NCBI GenBank assembly: GCA_937901525.1
Contig: CALDHX010000078.1
Location: 1 to 39,125 of the forward strand
Reading direction: 5' to 3'
DNA length: 39,125 bases
Source: an uncultured Bacteroidales bacterium
Lineage (GTDB): Bacteria > Bacteroidota > Bacteroidia > Bacteroidales > P3
The notes beneath the pieces are model-generated. The model was not told the origin of the DNA and did no database searches. It saw only the letters and a list, made by a program, of their open reading frames with translations. Position numbers and translations under genes: made by a program. Below are positions 31,779 through 39,125 of the stretch, in pieces (position 1 is the stretch's first letter; every line of letters begins with the position of its first letter).

Positions 31779-32981
31779 TTATAAACCTAATTTTTTCTTC
31801 ATTTCTGCTGATAAAGCGTTTTTGTTGATTTGAATGTCTATTGTTTTGTAACGTACAAACGCTTCTGATGCGTAGAAATATCCGTTGTATTTTCCACTAT
31901 CTGCACCCCATGAGTTTTTAACTTTATAGAATTTGTTTCCGTTTGCGTCTTTGAACAATCCTACTATGTGCATTCCGTGGTCATCTGTTGTAGAGAAGTT
32001 ATCAAATCCTTCTTGTCTCATTTCTTGTGTGATGACTTTTTCTTTTGCTGTGCCATCAAATGAGTATGAAGCTGCTGCTTTTTCTGCTGGTGTAAGCTTT
32101 TCCCATTTTTCTTTTTCAGTTCCGCTTAGGTCTTTTTTGTCTGTATCTGGCACGATAGCAACTCCGTTTTTCCAAGAGAAGCCTTTTTCACTTACGTCTG
32201 AACCCCATCCGATTGTGTAGCCATCTTCAAGGGCTTTATCCATGATTGCTATCATTTCATCAAGGGTTACGTTGTAGATTTGTGCGTGTAACCAGTTGTC
32301 TGGAACTTCTAACATAAATGTTTCATAGAATGGGTGGTGTGTGAATGAACCTATTTCTATGTAATCATTGTAATCTAATCCAAGGCTTGCAGCAAATGAT
32401 TTTGGTGTGTATTCTTTTCCTTGGTAAGTGAACTTTTCTGGCATTGGTCCAAAGTATGAATCTAATAATGCGTTCAAAGCGTCTTTCCAATTTGGTGTTA
32501 ATACTTTTCCGTTAGCAAGTGCTTTTACGAATCCTTCTAATGCTGGTGTTAATCCTGTGAAATCAGGAAGTTCTGTTCCATAATTTAATCCTCTATATGC
32601 TTCTTCTGGAACTATACCATATTTTTTGATTATGTATGGTATGTCTTGGAATGCTCCACCTTCTGCAAATGTAGCTGCTCCGTGGAATCTGATGTAGCGT
32701 TCTGCTTTTTCCATATACGCATTACGAACAATCCACATTTCTGAAAGGTCTACTTCGCCTTTTCCTGCTTTAAGTACTTCTGATTCTATGAAAGACAATG
32801 CAGAGTAAGACCAACAAGTACCTGAACGGTTTTGATCCTTTACGCTTGTTGCAGGATTGTCTTTAATAGCAGTGAAAACATAGCCTTTTGGCTCTTCTTT
32901 TGCTTTTTTGTTTTTCTTTTGAGCAAATCCTGTTGATGATAACAATAGGATAGCTGCTAATAAATAAACTACTTTTCTCAT
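31779..32981 (-). CDS. pepC: Exported C1B cysteine peptidase (bleomycin hydrolase/PepC family)
   Basis: A 400-aa papain-like peptidase with an N-terminal signal peptide (KVVYLLAAILLLSSTGFAQ), unlike most cytosolic PepC. The catalytic Cys is in NRSGTCWSYS (Cys56), the His in HGMHIVGL (about 335), and the Asn in KVKNSWGADSG (about 356). The oxyanion Gln is at 50. It is probably an aminopeptidase acting in the periplasm. It starts 14 nt after dnaN on the same strand and ends at the terminator shared with the WD40 gene. The gene symbol follows the family. Confidence 0.9.
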   Translation of the reverse strand: MRKVVYLLAAILLLSSTGFAQKKNKKAKEEPKGYVFTAIKDNPATSVKDQNRSGTCWSYSALSFIESEVLKAGKGEVDLSEMWIVRNAYMEKAERYIRFHGAATFAEGGAFQDIPYIIKKYGIVPEEAYRGLNYGTELPDFTGLTPALEGFVKALANGKVLTPNWKDALNALLDSYFGPMPEKFTYQGKEYTPKSFAASLGLDYNDYIEIGSFTHHPFYETFMLEVPDNWLHAQIYNVTLDEMIAIMDKALEDGYTIGWGSDVSEKGFSWKNGVAIVPDTDKKDLSGTEKEKWEKLTPAEKAAASYSFDGTAKEKVITQEMRQEGFDNFSTTDDHGMHIVGLFKDANGNKFYKVKNSWGADSGKYNGYFYASEAFVRYKTIDIQINKNALSAEMKKKLGL

Positions 32982-32995
32982 TTTTTTCTTTTTTA

Positions 32996-34135
32996 TTAAT
33001 TGATTAACATTACTGGCATTACTAACATTAAGATGTTTTCTTCGCTTTCTTTTGCTTCTTCTTCGTATGGAAGAATTATTCCTGCTCTATCTGGAGAAGA
33101 GAGTTCAATAATGACTAATTCTGAATCTACGTTATTTAACATTTCTAAAAGGAAGTTAGCGTTAAAGCCAATTTCCATTTCTTCTCCATCATAATTGCAA
33201 GAAAGTTTTTCTGTTGCATTGGTAGAAAGATCTGAATCTTGTGCTGAAAGTATTAAGGTGTTTTCGCTAAGTTTGAATACTTCTTGATTGGTTGCAGGGT
33301 TAGCAAAGAATGATACTCTTTTTACTGATTCATACAACATGTTTCTGTCTATTATCAATTTGTTAGGATTGTTTTTTGGAATAGCCATATTGTAATTAGG
33401 GTATTTTCCATCAATCAATCTACTAATAACTGTGTAGTTATCAAATTCAAATTTGATATTGTTTACATTGTTATACCAAACAACGTCAACGTCTTCTGTT
33501 TTTGAGGCAAGGAGTTTGTTAAGGAAACTAAGTGTCTTTCTTGGTAAGATGAAACTTTTAGCTTCATCGTGTTTGCAATCTGTTCTTGTGTATTTAACTA
33601 ATTTATGGGCATCTGTTGCAACAAAAATAGTTCCTTCTTCTGATTGTTCGCATAATACACCAGACATTTGTGGTCTAATGCCTGTTGCATCTGTTGCAAA
33701 AATAGTCTTGCTAATAGCCTTAGACATCACGCTTGAAGAGAAAACGCTTTTTTCTGCATTTTCAAGAGTGATTTCTTTTGGATAAACTTCTGCTGATTCT
33801 CCTACTAAATTGTAAACCCCAGCATCTGCTTTGATTTCTATTGAGAAGTCTTCTTTTATATCTATTATTAGTTGTTGATTAGAAAGGCTATTTACGATTT
33901 CTGAAAAAATCTTAGCAGGAATGGTAACTTCTGTCAAACCATTTGCATCGACATTTTCTAAATGTAATTTTACAGAAATAGTGGTTTCAGAGTCTGAGGC
34001 TGTTATTGTAAGATCGGTTTCATTGAGTTTTAAATGATAATTCAAAAGTATAGGTAATGCTTTACCAGAAGGCACTACACCTGAGATTGATTGTAAGCTG
34101 CGCGATAAAATACCGCCATGAATCATAAATTTCAT
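32996..34135 (-). CDS. dnaN: DNA polymerase III beta clamp
   Basis: A 379-aa sliding clamp. It begins MKFMIHGGILSRSLQSISGVVP with the canonical three-domain repeat: the middle part has GVLCEQSEEGTIFVATDAHKL, and the C-terminal part ends in IILPYEEEAKESEENILMLVMPV. The clamp tethers polymerase III to DNA. It is not next to dnaA here; it lies between the DUF4340/gldG genes and pepC. This placement with gldF-gldG is common in Bacteroidetes, so it is not a rearrangement. Confidence 0.96.
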   Translation of the reverse strand: MKFMIHGGILSRSLQSISGVVPSGKALPILLNYHLKLNETDLTITASDSETTISVKLHLENVDANGLTEVTIPAKIFSEIVNSLSNQQLIIDIKEDFSIEIKADAGVYNLVGESAEVYPKEITLENAEKSVFSSSVMSKAISKTIFATDATGIRPQMSGVLCEQSEEGTIFVATDAHKLVKYTRTDCKHDEAKSFILPRKTLSFLNKLLASKTEDVDVVWYNNVNNIKFEFDNYTVISRLIDGKYPNYNMAIPKNNPNKLIIDRNMLYESVKRVSFFANPATNQEVFKLSENTLILSAQDSDLSTNATEKLSCNYDGEEMEIGFNANFLLEMLNNVDSELVIIELSSPDRAGIILPYEEEAKESEENILMLVMPVMLIN

Positions 34136-34157
34136 ATCTTTATCTTTTTTTATATGT

Positions 34158-35213
34158 TTATTTAAAATAATAACTTGCTGGTTTTAATAAATTATCCAAA
34201 ACAAAGAATTGCATAATTAAAGTGTCTTTGTTGTTAGAGTGAAGGGCATAACAACGATTTACATCAAAAATTCTATAAAAATCATCTTCACCCTGAGCAA
34301 TGCTTGTCGGATCGTGTAATTTAGAATATGTTTTAAGTATATTTTCTTTACCTTTGTTATCTTTTACTGTTAGGATAAAAGCAGGGTGTTTGCCAAAAAT
34401 AGTATCTTGTTCTAATTTAGAAATATTTTTAGCAACTGACTCGTAATTTAATTCAAAACAGCTTGATAAAAGGGCTTTGACTTTTAATGTGTCAAAAGTT
34501 TGTAATTTTTGTCCTGATTCCAAAAGTATAAAATCAAAACCATCTCCATTTTTAGTAAGTGTGAAACTTTCATTAGTTTGATTAGGTATTTCTACTTTTA
34601 TTTGGGCAATTTCATCTTTATTGTATTTGAAAACAGCATGAGATTTCCAAAAATCTTCTAAGGCGGAGAATCTTGTAGAAAGATAACCTTTTAATCTTGG
34701 AATATACATAATGCAAGGATTGTCTTCTCCTTTTAACATCATATATGTACCCATATTGTCCTGAGTTTCCGAACCTACAAAAATAGTTTTAGTTAGTTTT
34801 TCTTTTTTAAAGAGTTTTATAAAGCCAAGGTTAATGGTATATGTGTTTTGGTAAATTTTAACGCTCTTACCACTTGCTGCCAATTGTTTAACAATATTAT
34901 TACGAGCTGCTTGTGCTATCGGTTCACGTATTCTCATGTCTTTTAGTGTTGAAAGTAGCATATCTACTACCTTCATATTAGCAGGAGAATTGTTTGCTTG
35001 CCATAGGCTATCGTTTTGTTTTACTAATTCAAGATGATTGCCGTCCTTGTCATCAATTACTACCTTTGTAATTGTTTGTGGATCATCAATGTGATAATTT
35101 TGCTCCAAAGTAGAATTGTTTCTCATGAGCAAAGCTACTACAACTAAAGCAATTAAGGCTAAGCTTGTTAATAGAATGATTTTATTCTTAGTTTTTCTAT
35201 TTAATTTTTTCAT
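34158..35213 (-). CDS. DUF4340 domain protein of the gliding cluster
   Basis: A 351-aa protein with one N-terminal membrane span (IILLTSLALIALVVVALLM, about 12-30) and a beta-rich periplasmic domain matching DUF4340. It lies 4 nt after gldG and 22 nt before dnaN. DUF4340 proteins regularly accompany gldF-gldG or related ABC modules, suggesting they act with the transporter. No enzymatic motif is seen. Function is inferred from the neighbours only. Confidence 0.83.
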   Translation of the reverse strand: MKKLNRKTKNKIILLTSLALIALVVVALLMRNNSTLEQNYHIDDPQTITKVVIDDKDGNHLELVKQNDSLWQANNSPANMKVVDMLLSTLKDMRIREPIAQAARNNIVKQLAASGKSVKIYQNTYTINLGFIKLFKKEKLTKTIFVGSETQDNMGTYMMLKGEDNPCIMYIPRLKGYLSTRFSALEDFWKSHAVFKYNKDEIAQIKVEIPNQTNESFTLTKNGDGFDFILLESGQKLQTFDTLKVKALLSSCFELNYESVAKNISKLEQDTIFGKHPAFILTVKDNKGKENILKTYSKLHDPTSIAQGEDDFYRIFDVNRCYALHSNNKDTLIMQFFVLDNLLKPASYYFK

Positions 35214-35217
35214 ATTT

Positions 35218-36993
35218 TTACTTAGAATTAGTATATCTTTTCTTTCTTAATACGGATAAAATTACACCAAATAATATAATTACTACCACAGGTAAAGCTA
35301 CATTTACTACCTGCCAAGCAGTTTTTTCTCTTTCAATTTTAGCAACATCTAATTTTCTCATAATTACTTCTCTTGAACGCAAAGGAATCAGGTCCTCATC
35401 TCCGCAAAGATAATTAACGCAATTAATTAAAAATTCTTTGTTGCCATACATTTGACGGGTATATTTATCATAGCCCAATGGAAGTAATTGTCCGTTCATA
35501 AAATCATTTCTAACTACATCTCCATCGGCGACAACAATCATCGCAGTAGTGTCAGAAAAATCTTTAAATGCTATTTGAGAATTAAGCTCCATTGCGGGAG
35601 TTAAACGATTCTTAAAAGCAGATGTAAATTCTCCTTCTAATAACACAGCAACATTCTTGGCTCCTGAGTTAAATAAACTCGCATCTTGTTTTTGTTTCAA
35701 CATTTGTAAAGAAACATTTACAGGAGAATTTAAAACTCTTGTTCTATTGGAGCTTGATAAAAGAATTGTTTTTTTAGCAGGGGAAGAAGTTGTATCAATA
35801 CTTGAAACAAATTCCATTTTTACTGGGGAAATTTTATCGGAAATAATATGATTTGCATTAGGGTTAATTTCTGGAAAGAAGTTCCAAGGGTAGTAAGTCA
35901 TTTGAGGAGTGTTGTTTTGGTATTGTCCTGTTACGATAGGTATCTTCGCACATTGCATATCTGTAACAAGATTGGTGTTTAATTTGACACCATATCTAAA
36001 TAAAATATCATCAACTCCGGTAAAATTAGTCATTGCAAATGTGCTGGCTTGGGTTTGTAAGCTATCCATTGACACGTCAAGTGGATCAATCAACCAAAGT
36101 ATCTTGCCACCATGCATAAGATATTGATCTATCAAATAAAGATCTTTATAAGAAAATATTGAAGTGGGTTTAGCTACAATTAAACAATCAAATCTATTTT
36201 TAGTTTTAACTAAATTAGGATTAATACTATCATATACTCTTTCTGTAAGGGCATTTAATTTCTCATTTATTGAAACCGAATCTACGTCATAATATTCTCC
36301 TAATGATGATATGAAATCCCAAATGTTCTCAACTCCCCATTCTCCATGGCCATAAAGGAAAGCAATCTTGCCTCTCTGTTGTGTAGCTACTGAACGAATA
36401 GCAGTATAAAGATTATATTCTAAATTTTGAATAGAAGCATTAATAATACTTTCACCTGAAAAACCATTCTTTGAACTAATTAAAGGTACAATCATATCTC
36501 GTCCCTTATAAGTAATCTCTAAATAAGGGAAAATATATTGTTGAATTTGAGAATTATTACTTGTGGAAGTGGTTAAAAGAGGATTGAAACCTTTTTCAAA
36601 AAGACGTTGATAAAATTCGTTTTTATCCTTAGCTTTCTCAAAATTATTAGGGTCAATAAATTCGTATTCTATATTGTCGTTATATGCTCTGAATTGATCA
36701 AGCATTTCTTTTGTTTCATTTCTTAATTTCTTGTATTCGGAAGTAATGTCCCCTTCAAGATAACATCTAACGAAAACAATGTCTTCTAAACTTCCAATCA
36801 AATTCTTAGAAGATTCTGAAAGGGTATAACGCTTTTCTTGTGTTAAATCAATTCTTGCAAAAAAGTAATAACCAATAACATTTAAAAATACAATAATAAC
36901 TAATCCTAAAATAAGTTGTAAAATATGAGACTTTTTAACATCAGCCTTTACACTACTTGGCTTAAACAACGATTTCCAAAAATTCTTTTTCAT
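35218..36993 (-). CDS. gldG: Gliding-motility-associated ABC transporter component GldG
   Basis: A 591-aa protein with one N-terminal span (LQLILGLVIIVFLNVIGYYFF, about 26-46) followed by the family motif RIDLTQEKRYTLSESSK, a large extracytoplasmic region with FLYGHGEWG and GGKILWLIDPLDVSMD, and a C-terminal span (VVNVALPVVVIILFGVILSVL). Length and layout fit GldG. It partners GldF and an ATPase (GldA, not in this window) in an ABC transporter required for gliding in Flavobacterium. It starts 10 nt after gldF. Confidence 0.93.
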   Translation of the reverse strand: MKKNFWKSLFKPSSVKADVKKSHILQLILGLVIIVFLNVIGYYFFARIDLTQEKRYTLSESSKNLIGSLEDIVFVRCYLEGDITSEYKKLRNETKEMLDQFRAYNDNIEYEFIDPNNFEKAKDKNEFYQRLFEKGFNPLLTTSTSNNSQIQQYIFPYLEITYKGRDMIVPLISSKNGFSGESIINASIQNLEYNLYTAIRSVATQQRGKIAFLYGHGEWGVENIWDFISSLGEYYDVDSVSINEKLNALTERVYDSINPNLVKTKNRFDCLIVAKPTSIFSYKDLYLIDQYLMHGGKILWLIDPLDVSMDSLQTQASTFAMTNFTGVDDILFRYGVKLNTNLVTDMQCAKIPIVTGQYQNNTPQMTYYPWNFFPEINPNANHIISDKISPVKMEFVSSIDTTSSPAKKTILLSSSNRTRVLNSPVNVSLQMLKQKQDASLFNSGAKNVAVLLEGEFTSAFKNRLTPAMELNSQIAFKDFSDTTAMIVVADGDVVRNDFMNGQLLPLGYDKYTRQMYGNKEFLINCVNYLCGDEDLIPLRSREVIMRKLDVAKIEREKTAWQVVNVALPVVVIILFGVILSVLRKKRYTNSK

Positions 36994-37003
36994 AAATAAT
37001 TTC

Positions 37004-37741
37004 CTACTTTTTCCAATTTCTACTTTCTAAACACAACTTTGTTAATAACAAGAAAAGACCTATGGCACTCAAATAATAAATCACATCACGAGTATCAATT
37101 ACTCCACGGCTAATAGATGAATAATGATGATTAATTCCCAAAGAACGAATTAATAAATCTACTTCCGAAAGTAAAGGAATAACGGCTAAATATTCAAAGC
37201 CAATGTACATAATGCCTGATAAAACTACCGAAAGAATGAAAGCGATAATTTGATTATCGGTTAAAGATGAACAAAAAATACCAATAGCGACAAAAATAGA
37301 GCCTAAAAATACTAATCCTAAGTAAGAGCCCATAATGCCACCTAAATCTAAATTTCCCTTAGGTAATCCGAGCTGATAAACGGCAATAACATAAATCAAT
37401 GTAGGTAAAATAGAAACTATCACTAAGATAACTCCTGCTAAAAATTTGGAGAAGATAATTGAAATATCACTCAAAGGCTTAGTAAGCAAAAGTTCAATTG
37501 TACCATTTTTTTTCTCCTCGGCAAACATCTTCATAGTAATAGCTGGAATCAAAAATAGAAAAATCCAAGGAGCTAAAAGAAACAAACCATCAATGTTTGC
37601 TAAACCATAACTCATTACATTACTTTCTCCTTCTATAATCCATAGAAACAACCCGTTGAATATTAAGAATACAACGATTGCTATATAACCAATCAATGAA
37701 GAAAGAAAAGTACTTAACTCTTTTTTCAATAAAGTAAACAT
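37004..37741 (-). CDS. gldF: Gliding-motility ABC transporter permease GldF
   Basis: A 245-aa permease with six hydrophobic spans. The start MFTLLKKELSTFLSSLIGYIAI and AEEKKNGTIELLLTKPLSDISIIFSKF are typical of GldF and other ABC-2 permeases. It is the first gene of a leftward unit gldF-gldG-DUF4340-dnaN-pepC. A consensus promoter lies at 37767-37797. No GldA ATPase is found in the window. Whether the organism actually glides cannot be told; many non-gliding Bacteroidetes keep these genes. Confidence 0.93.
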   Translation of the reverse strand: MFTLLKKELSTFLSSLIGYIAIVVFLIFNGLFLWIIEGESNVMSYGLANIDGLFLLAPWIFLFLIPAITMKMFAEEKKNGTIELLLTKPLSDISIIFSKFLAGVILVIVSILPTLIYVIAVYQLGLPKGNLDLGGIMGSYLGLVFLGSIFVAIGIFCSSLTDNQIIAFILSVVLSGIMYIGFEYLAVIPLLSEVDLLIRSLGINHHYSSISRGVIDTRDVIYYLSAIGLFLLLTKLCLESRNWKK

Positions 37742-37766
37742 CGTTTTTAAGTTTAAAAATAGTTTA

Positions 37767-37797
37767 CAAAAGTACTAAAAAAAGATATATTGACAAA
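37767..37797 (-). promoter_or_regulatory. Promoter of the gldF-gldG-dnaN-pepC unit
   Basis: On the minus strand: TTTG (37794-37797), a 19-bp spacer, then TACTTTTG (37767-37774). Both boxes match the Bacteroidetes consensus exactly. The gldF ATG is 25 bp downstream. Confidence 0.8.
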
Positions 37798-37798
37798 A

Positions 37799-38314
37799 TT
37801 ACAAAGAAGAAAAATCACTCTCTTCTATTTCAAACAAGCAAGCATCATTTTCGTGAGTTCCTGCTCTTTCAATAATACTCCAATCTCTTAAACGATAAAA
37901 CTCCTTCACTTCTGAACCAAACCCACCTTCTTTCCAAATTCTTAATACGTCTTGTGTTTCGTTGTTTTCTTTTACTATAATAAATGAACAATCAATAAGT
38001 TTTTTTAATCGCATTTCGTGATGCCATTGAGTGTACTCTCTGCAACTACCTTCATGCATTCCTCCATCTATCAAAATGAAAGACTCTTGTGGGTCTAAAA
38101 TATATTGCACCGTATCCATTTGCGAATAATAACCATCATTTTCAACATAAGAGTAAGAGCCGTAAGCAAGATATTGCACAATGATTTCTCTGTTGCTACA
38201 ATTCTTTACAATAGCTGTAGGAAAAGCCTCTTCATCTTCCCCAATCATTATGTTTACATCAATGCAAGAGGAAAATAAAAATGTAGATAATAAAACAAAT
38301 AGAATCTTTTTCAT
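37799..38314 (-). CDS. Lipoprotein, paralogue of the next gene
   Basis: A 171-aa protein with a lipoprotein signal (KKILFVLLSTFLFSSC, cysteine at 17). It shares several blocks with the adjacent 161-aa protein: AIVKNCSNREI / VIVKNGTDREI, VLRIWK / VLRVWK, VKEFYRLRDW / VREFFRLTDW, and ENDACLFEIEESDF / ENNDALVFEIKESDF. No known domain is recognised. It is probably anchored in the outer membrane. It starts 15 nt after its paralogue's stop codon, so the pair shares a transcript. Its 3' end is followed at once by the gldF promoter. Confidence 0.8.
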   Translation of the reverse strand: MKKILFVLLSTFLFSSCIDVNIMIGEDEEAFPTAIVKNCSNREIIVQYLAYGSYSYVENDGYYSQMDTVQYILDPQESFILIDGGMHEGSCREYTQWHHEMRLKKLIDCSFIIVKENNETQDVLRIWKEGGFGSEVKEFYRLRDWSIIERAGTHENDACLFEIEESDFSSL

Positions 38315-38329
38315 AAAACTTTGCTTTTT

Positions 38330-38815
38330 TTAGTTAATAAAATCGCTTTCTTTAATCTCGAAAACAAGGGCATCATTGTTTTCATCACCACCATTTAGCT
38401 TTCTTTTCCAATCAGTTAAACGGAAAAATTCCCTAACTGAAGAAGTAATATCATAATCCTTTTTCCAAACTCTCAAAACCTCGCTCTCGTTTGAAGCGTC
38501 CTTTACTAAAAGAGAATCGTCGTCTATTCCTTGAAAAACCCAATTAAGATGTTCTTGTGTGTAAGGATCATCTTCATAACCATTAGTTAAACCTCCATGA
38601 GAAAAACAATAAGTTTGTTCAGGCAAAATATTGATTTTTACAGTATCTTCTAACCAATCATTTGTTGTATTATCAAAATGACTATCTTTAAATTGCAGAG
38701 AAATTTCTCTATCTGTGCCATTCTTTACAATAACAGCAGGTTCGTTCCATTCATACGGACCACATTGAAAGGCCATAGAAAGTATGATTAAACAGATAAA
38801 ATATATTTTTTTCAT
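38330..38815 (-). CDS. Lipoprotein, tandem paralogue
   Basis: A 161-aa protein with a signal peptide (KKIYFICLIILSMAFQC, cysteine at 18) and a lipobox that is weak (AFQC). Its body resembles the downstream 171-aa lipoprotein block by block, so the pair is a tandem duplication with considerable divergence. No known domain is recognised. It is the first gene of the pair. Confidence 0.78.
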   Translation of the reverse strand: MKKIYFICLIILSMAFQCGPYEWNEPAVIVKNGTDREISLQFKDSHFDNTTNDWLEDTVKINILPEQTYCFSHGGLTNGYEDDPYTQEHLNWVFQGIDDDSLLVKDASNESEVLRVWKKDYDITSSVREFFRLTDWKRKLNGGDENNDALVFEIKESDFIN

Positions 38816-39125
38816 AACCCCAATGAGATATTTGTTAATACTTTTGCAAATTTATGTTTTTTTTCACAAAGTAAGCAACTTTTTTTCTTTTTTTTATCGC
38901 AATTACGGATGTATTTTGTGCAACTTATTAGATAAAACGTGCGATTTTACTGTAAAAATAAAGCAAAAAAATCAAAAAAAGCCCTTTTATGAAAAAATAT
39001 TAACAAATTCATGAAAAAATATTTTAGTGATATTCAGTTGTTTATGAGATGATATTAAAAAAAAGAGTAAAAAAAGTTTGGTAGAAAAGAAAAAGGTAGT
39101 ACTTTTGCAATCCCAAAACGGACGG
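38816..39125. other. Intergenic region with phased A-tracts and a strong promoter at the window end
   Basis: About 310 bp without a gene. It holds a leftward TAAATTTG -7 box (38847-38854) for the lipoprotein pair with a GTTG at the right distance, a direct repeat ATGAAAAAATATT (38989-39001 and 39011-39023, 22 bp apart), and a full rightward promoter at 39077-39107. A short open frame at 38784-39014 is AT-rich and unconvincing. Confidence 0.6.
39077..39107 (+). promoter_or_regulatory. Strong rightward promoter leading out of the window
   Basis: TTTG (39077-39080), a 19-bp spacer, and TACTTTTG (39100-39107). Both boxes are exact. The next 18 bases contain no start codon, so the gene is beyond the window; a tRNA or rRNA operon is possible. 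Confidence 0.75.

Overview
The window is 39 kb of an AT-rich, gene-dense chromosome from a Gram-negative member of the Bacteroidota. The evidence is repeated promoters of the Bacteroidetes type (TTTG, 19-21 bp, TAnnTTTG), a secreted protein with a type IX (Por) sorting tail, gldF/gldG gliding genes next to dnaN, and kdsA for Kdo/LPS synthesis. Order Bacteroidales is plausible. The genus cannot be read from this sequence.

Region 1 (1-890): the 3' end of a 23S rRNA, a 5S rRNA and its terminator, then about 380 bp of purine-rich non-coding DNA. Region 2 (888-11108) is a defence island. A GIY-YIG/DUF4357 protein is transcribed leftward, away from an eight-gene rightward operon: half-size hsdS, hsdM, dinD, a previously untracked 54-codon acidic ORF, full-size hsdS, a cytosolic 5'-nucleotidase (cN-I family), hsdR and a YgjP-like metallopeptidase. 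Overlaps and tiny gaps, plus one near-consensus promoter at 1959-1990, suggest a single transcript. This type I restriction-modification locus with DinD, nucleotidase, small ORF and second specificity protein is the best candidate for an under-described system.

Region 3 (11137-17752) is housekeeping: a lysophospholipid-type acyltransferase and a bile-acid:sodium-symporter-family carrier (leftward), a queuosine-precursor transporter with a radical SAM protein (rightward), hbd-crt-kdsA (leftward) and a 71-aa orphan ORF. Region 4 (17749-20528): two tandem exported thioredoxin-fold (TlpA-like) proteins. Region 5 (20768-31720) is all rightward: a ClpB lacking its N-terminal domain, a phosphohexomutase (GlmM type), a T9SS cargo protein, a family-2 glycosyltransferase, metG, a four-helix-bundle protein, a small membrane protein, a NERD-domain nuclease-like protein and a WD40 lipoprotein. 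Region 6 (31779-38815) is all leftward: two paralogous lipoproteins, then gldF-gldG-DUF4340-dnaN-pepC behind a near-consensus promoter. The last 300 bp are non-coding and end in a strong rightward promoter whose gene lies outside the window.

A second theme is a dispersed 21-bp T-tract repeat (roughly T6-CTTTG-C-T7-GA) found in five intergenic regions, always next to gene starts and spaced close to two helical turns. It may curve DNA at promoters, and in one case it supplies the -33 TTTG.
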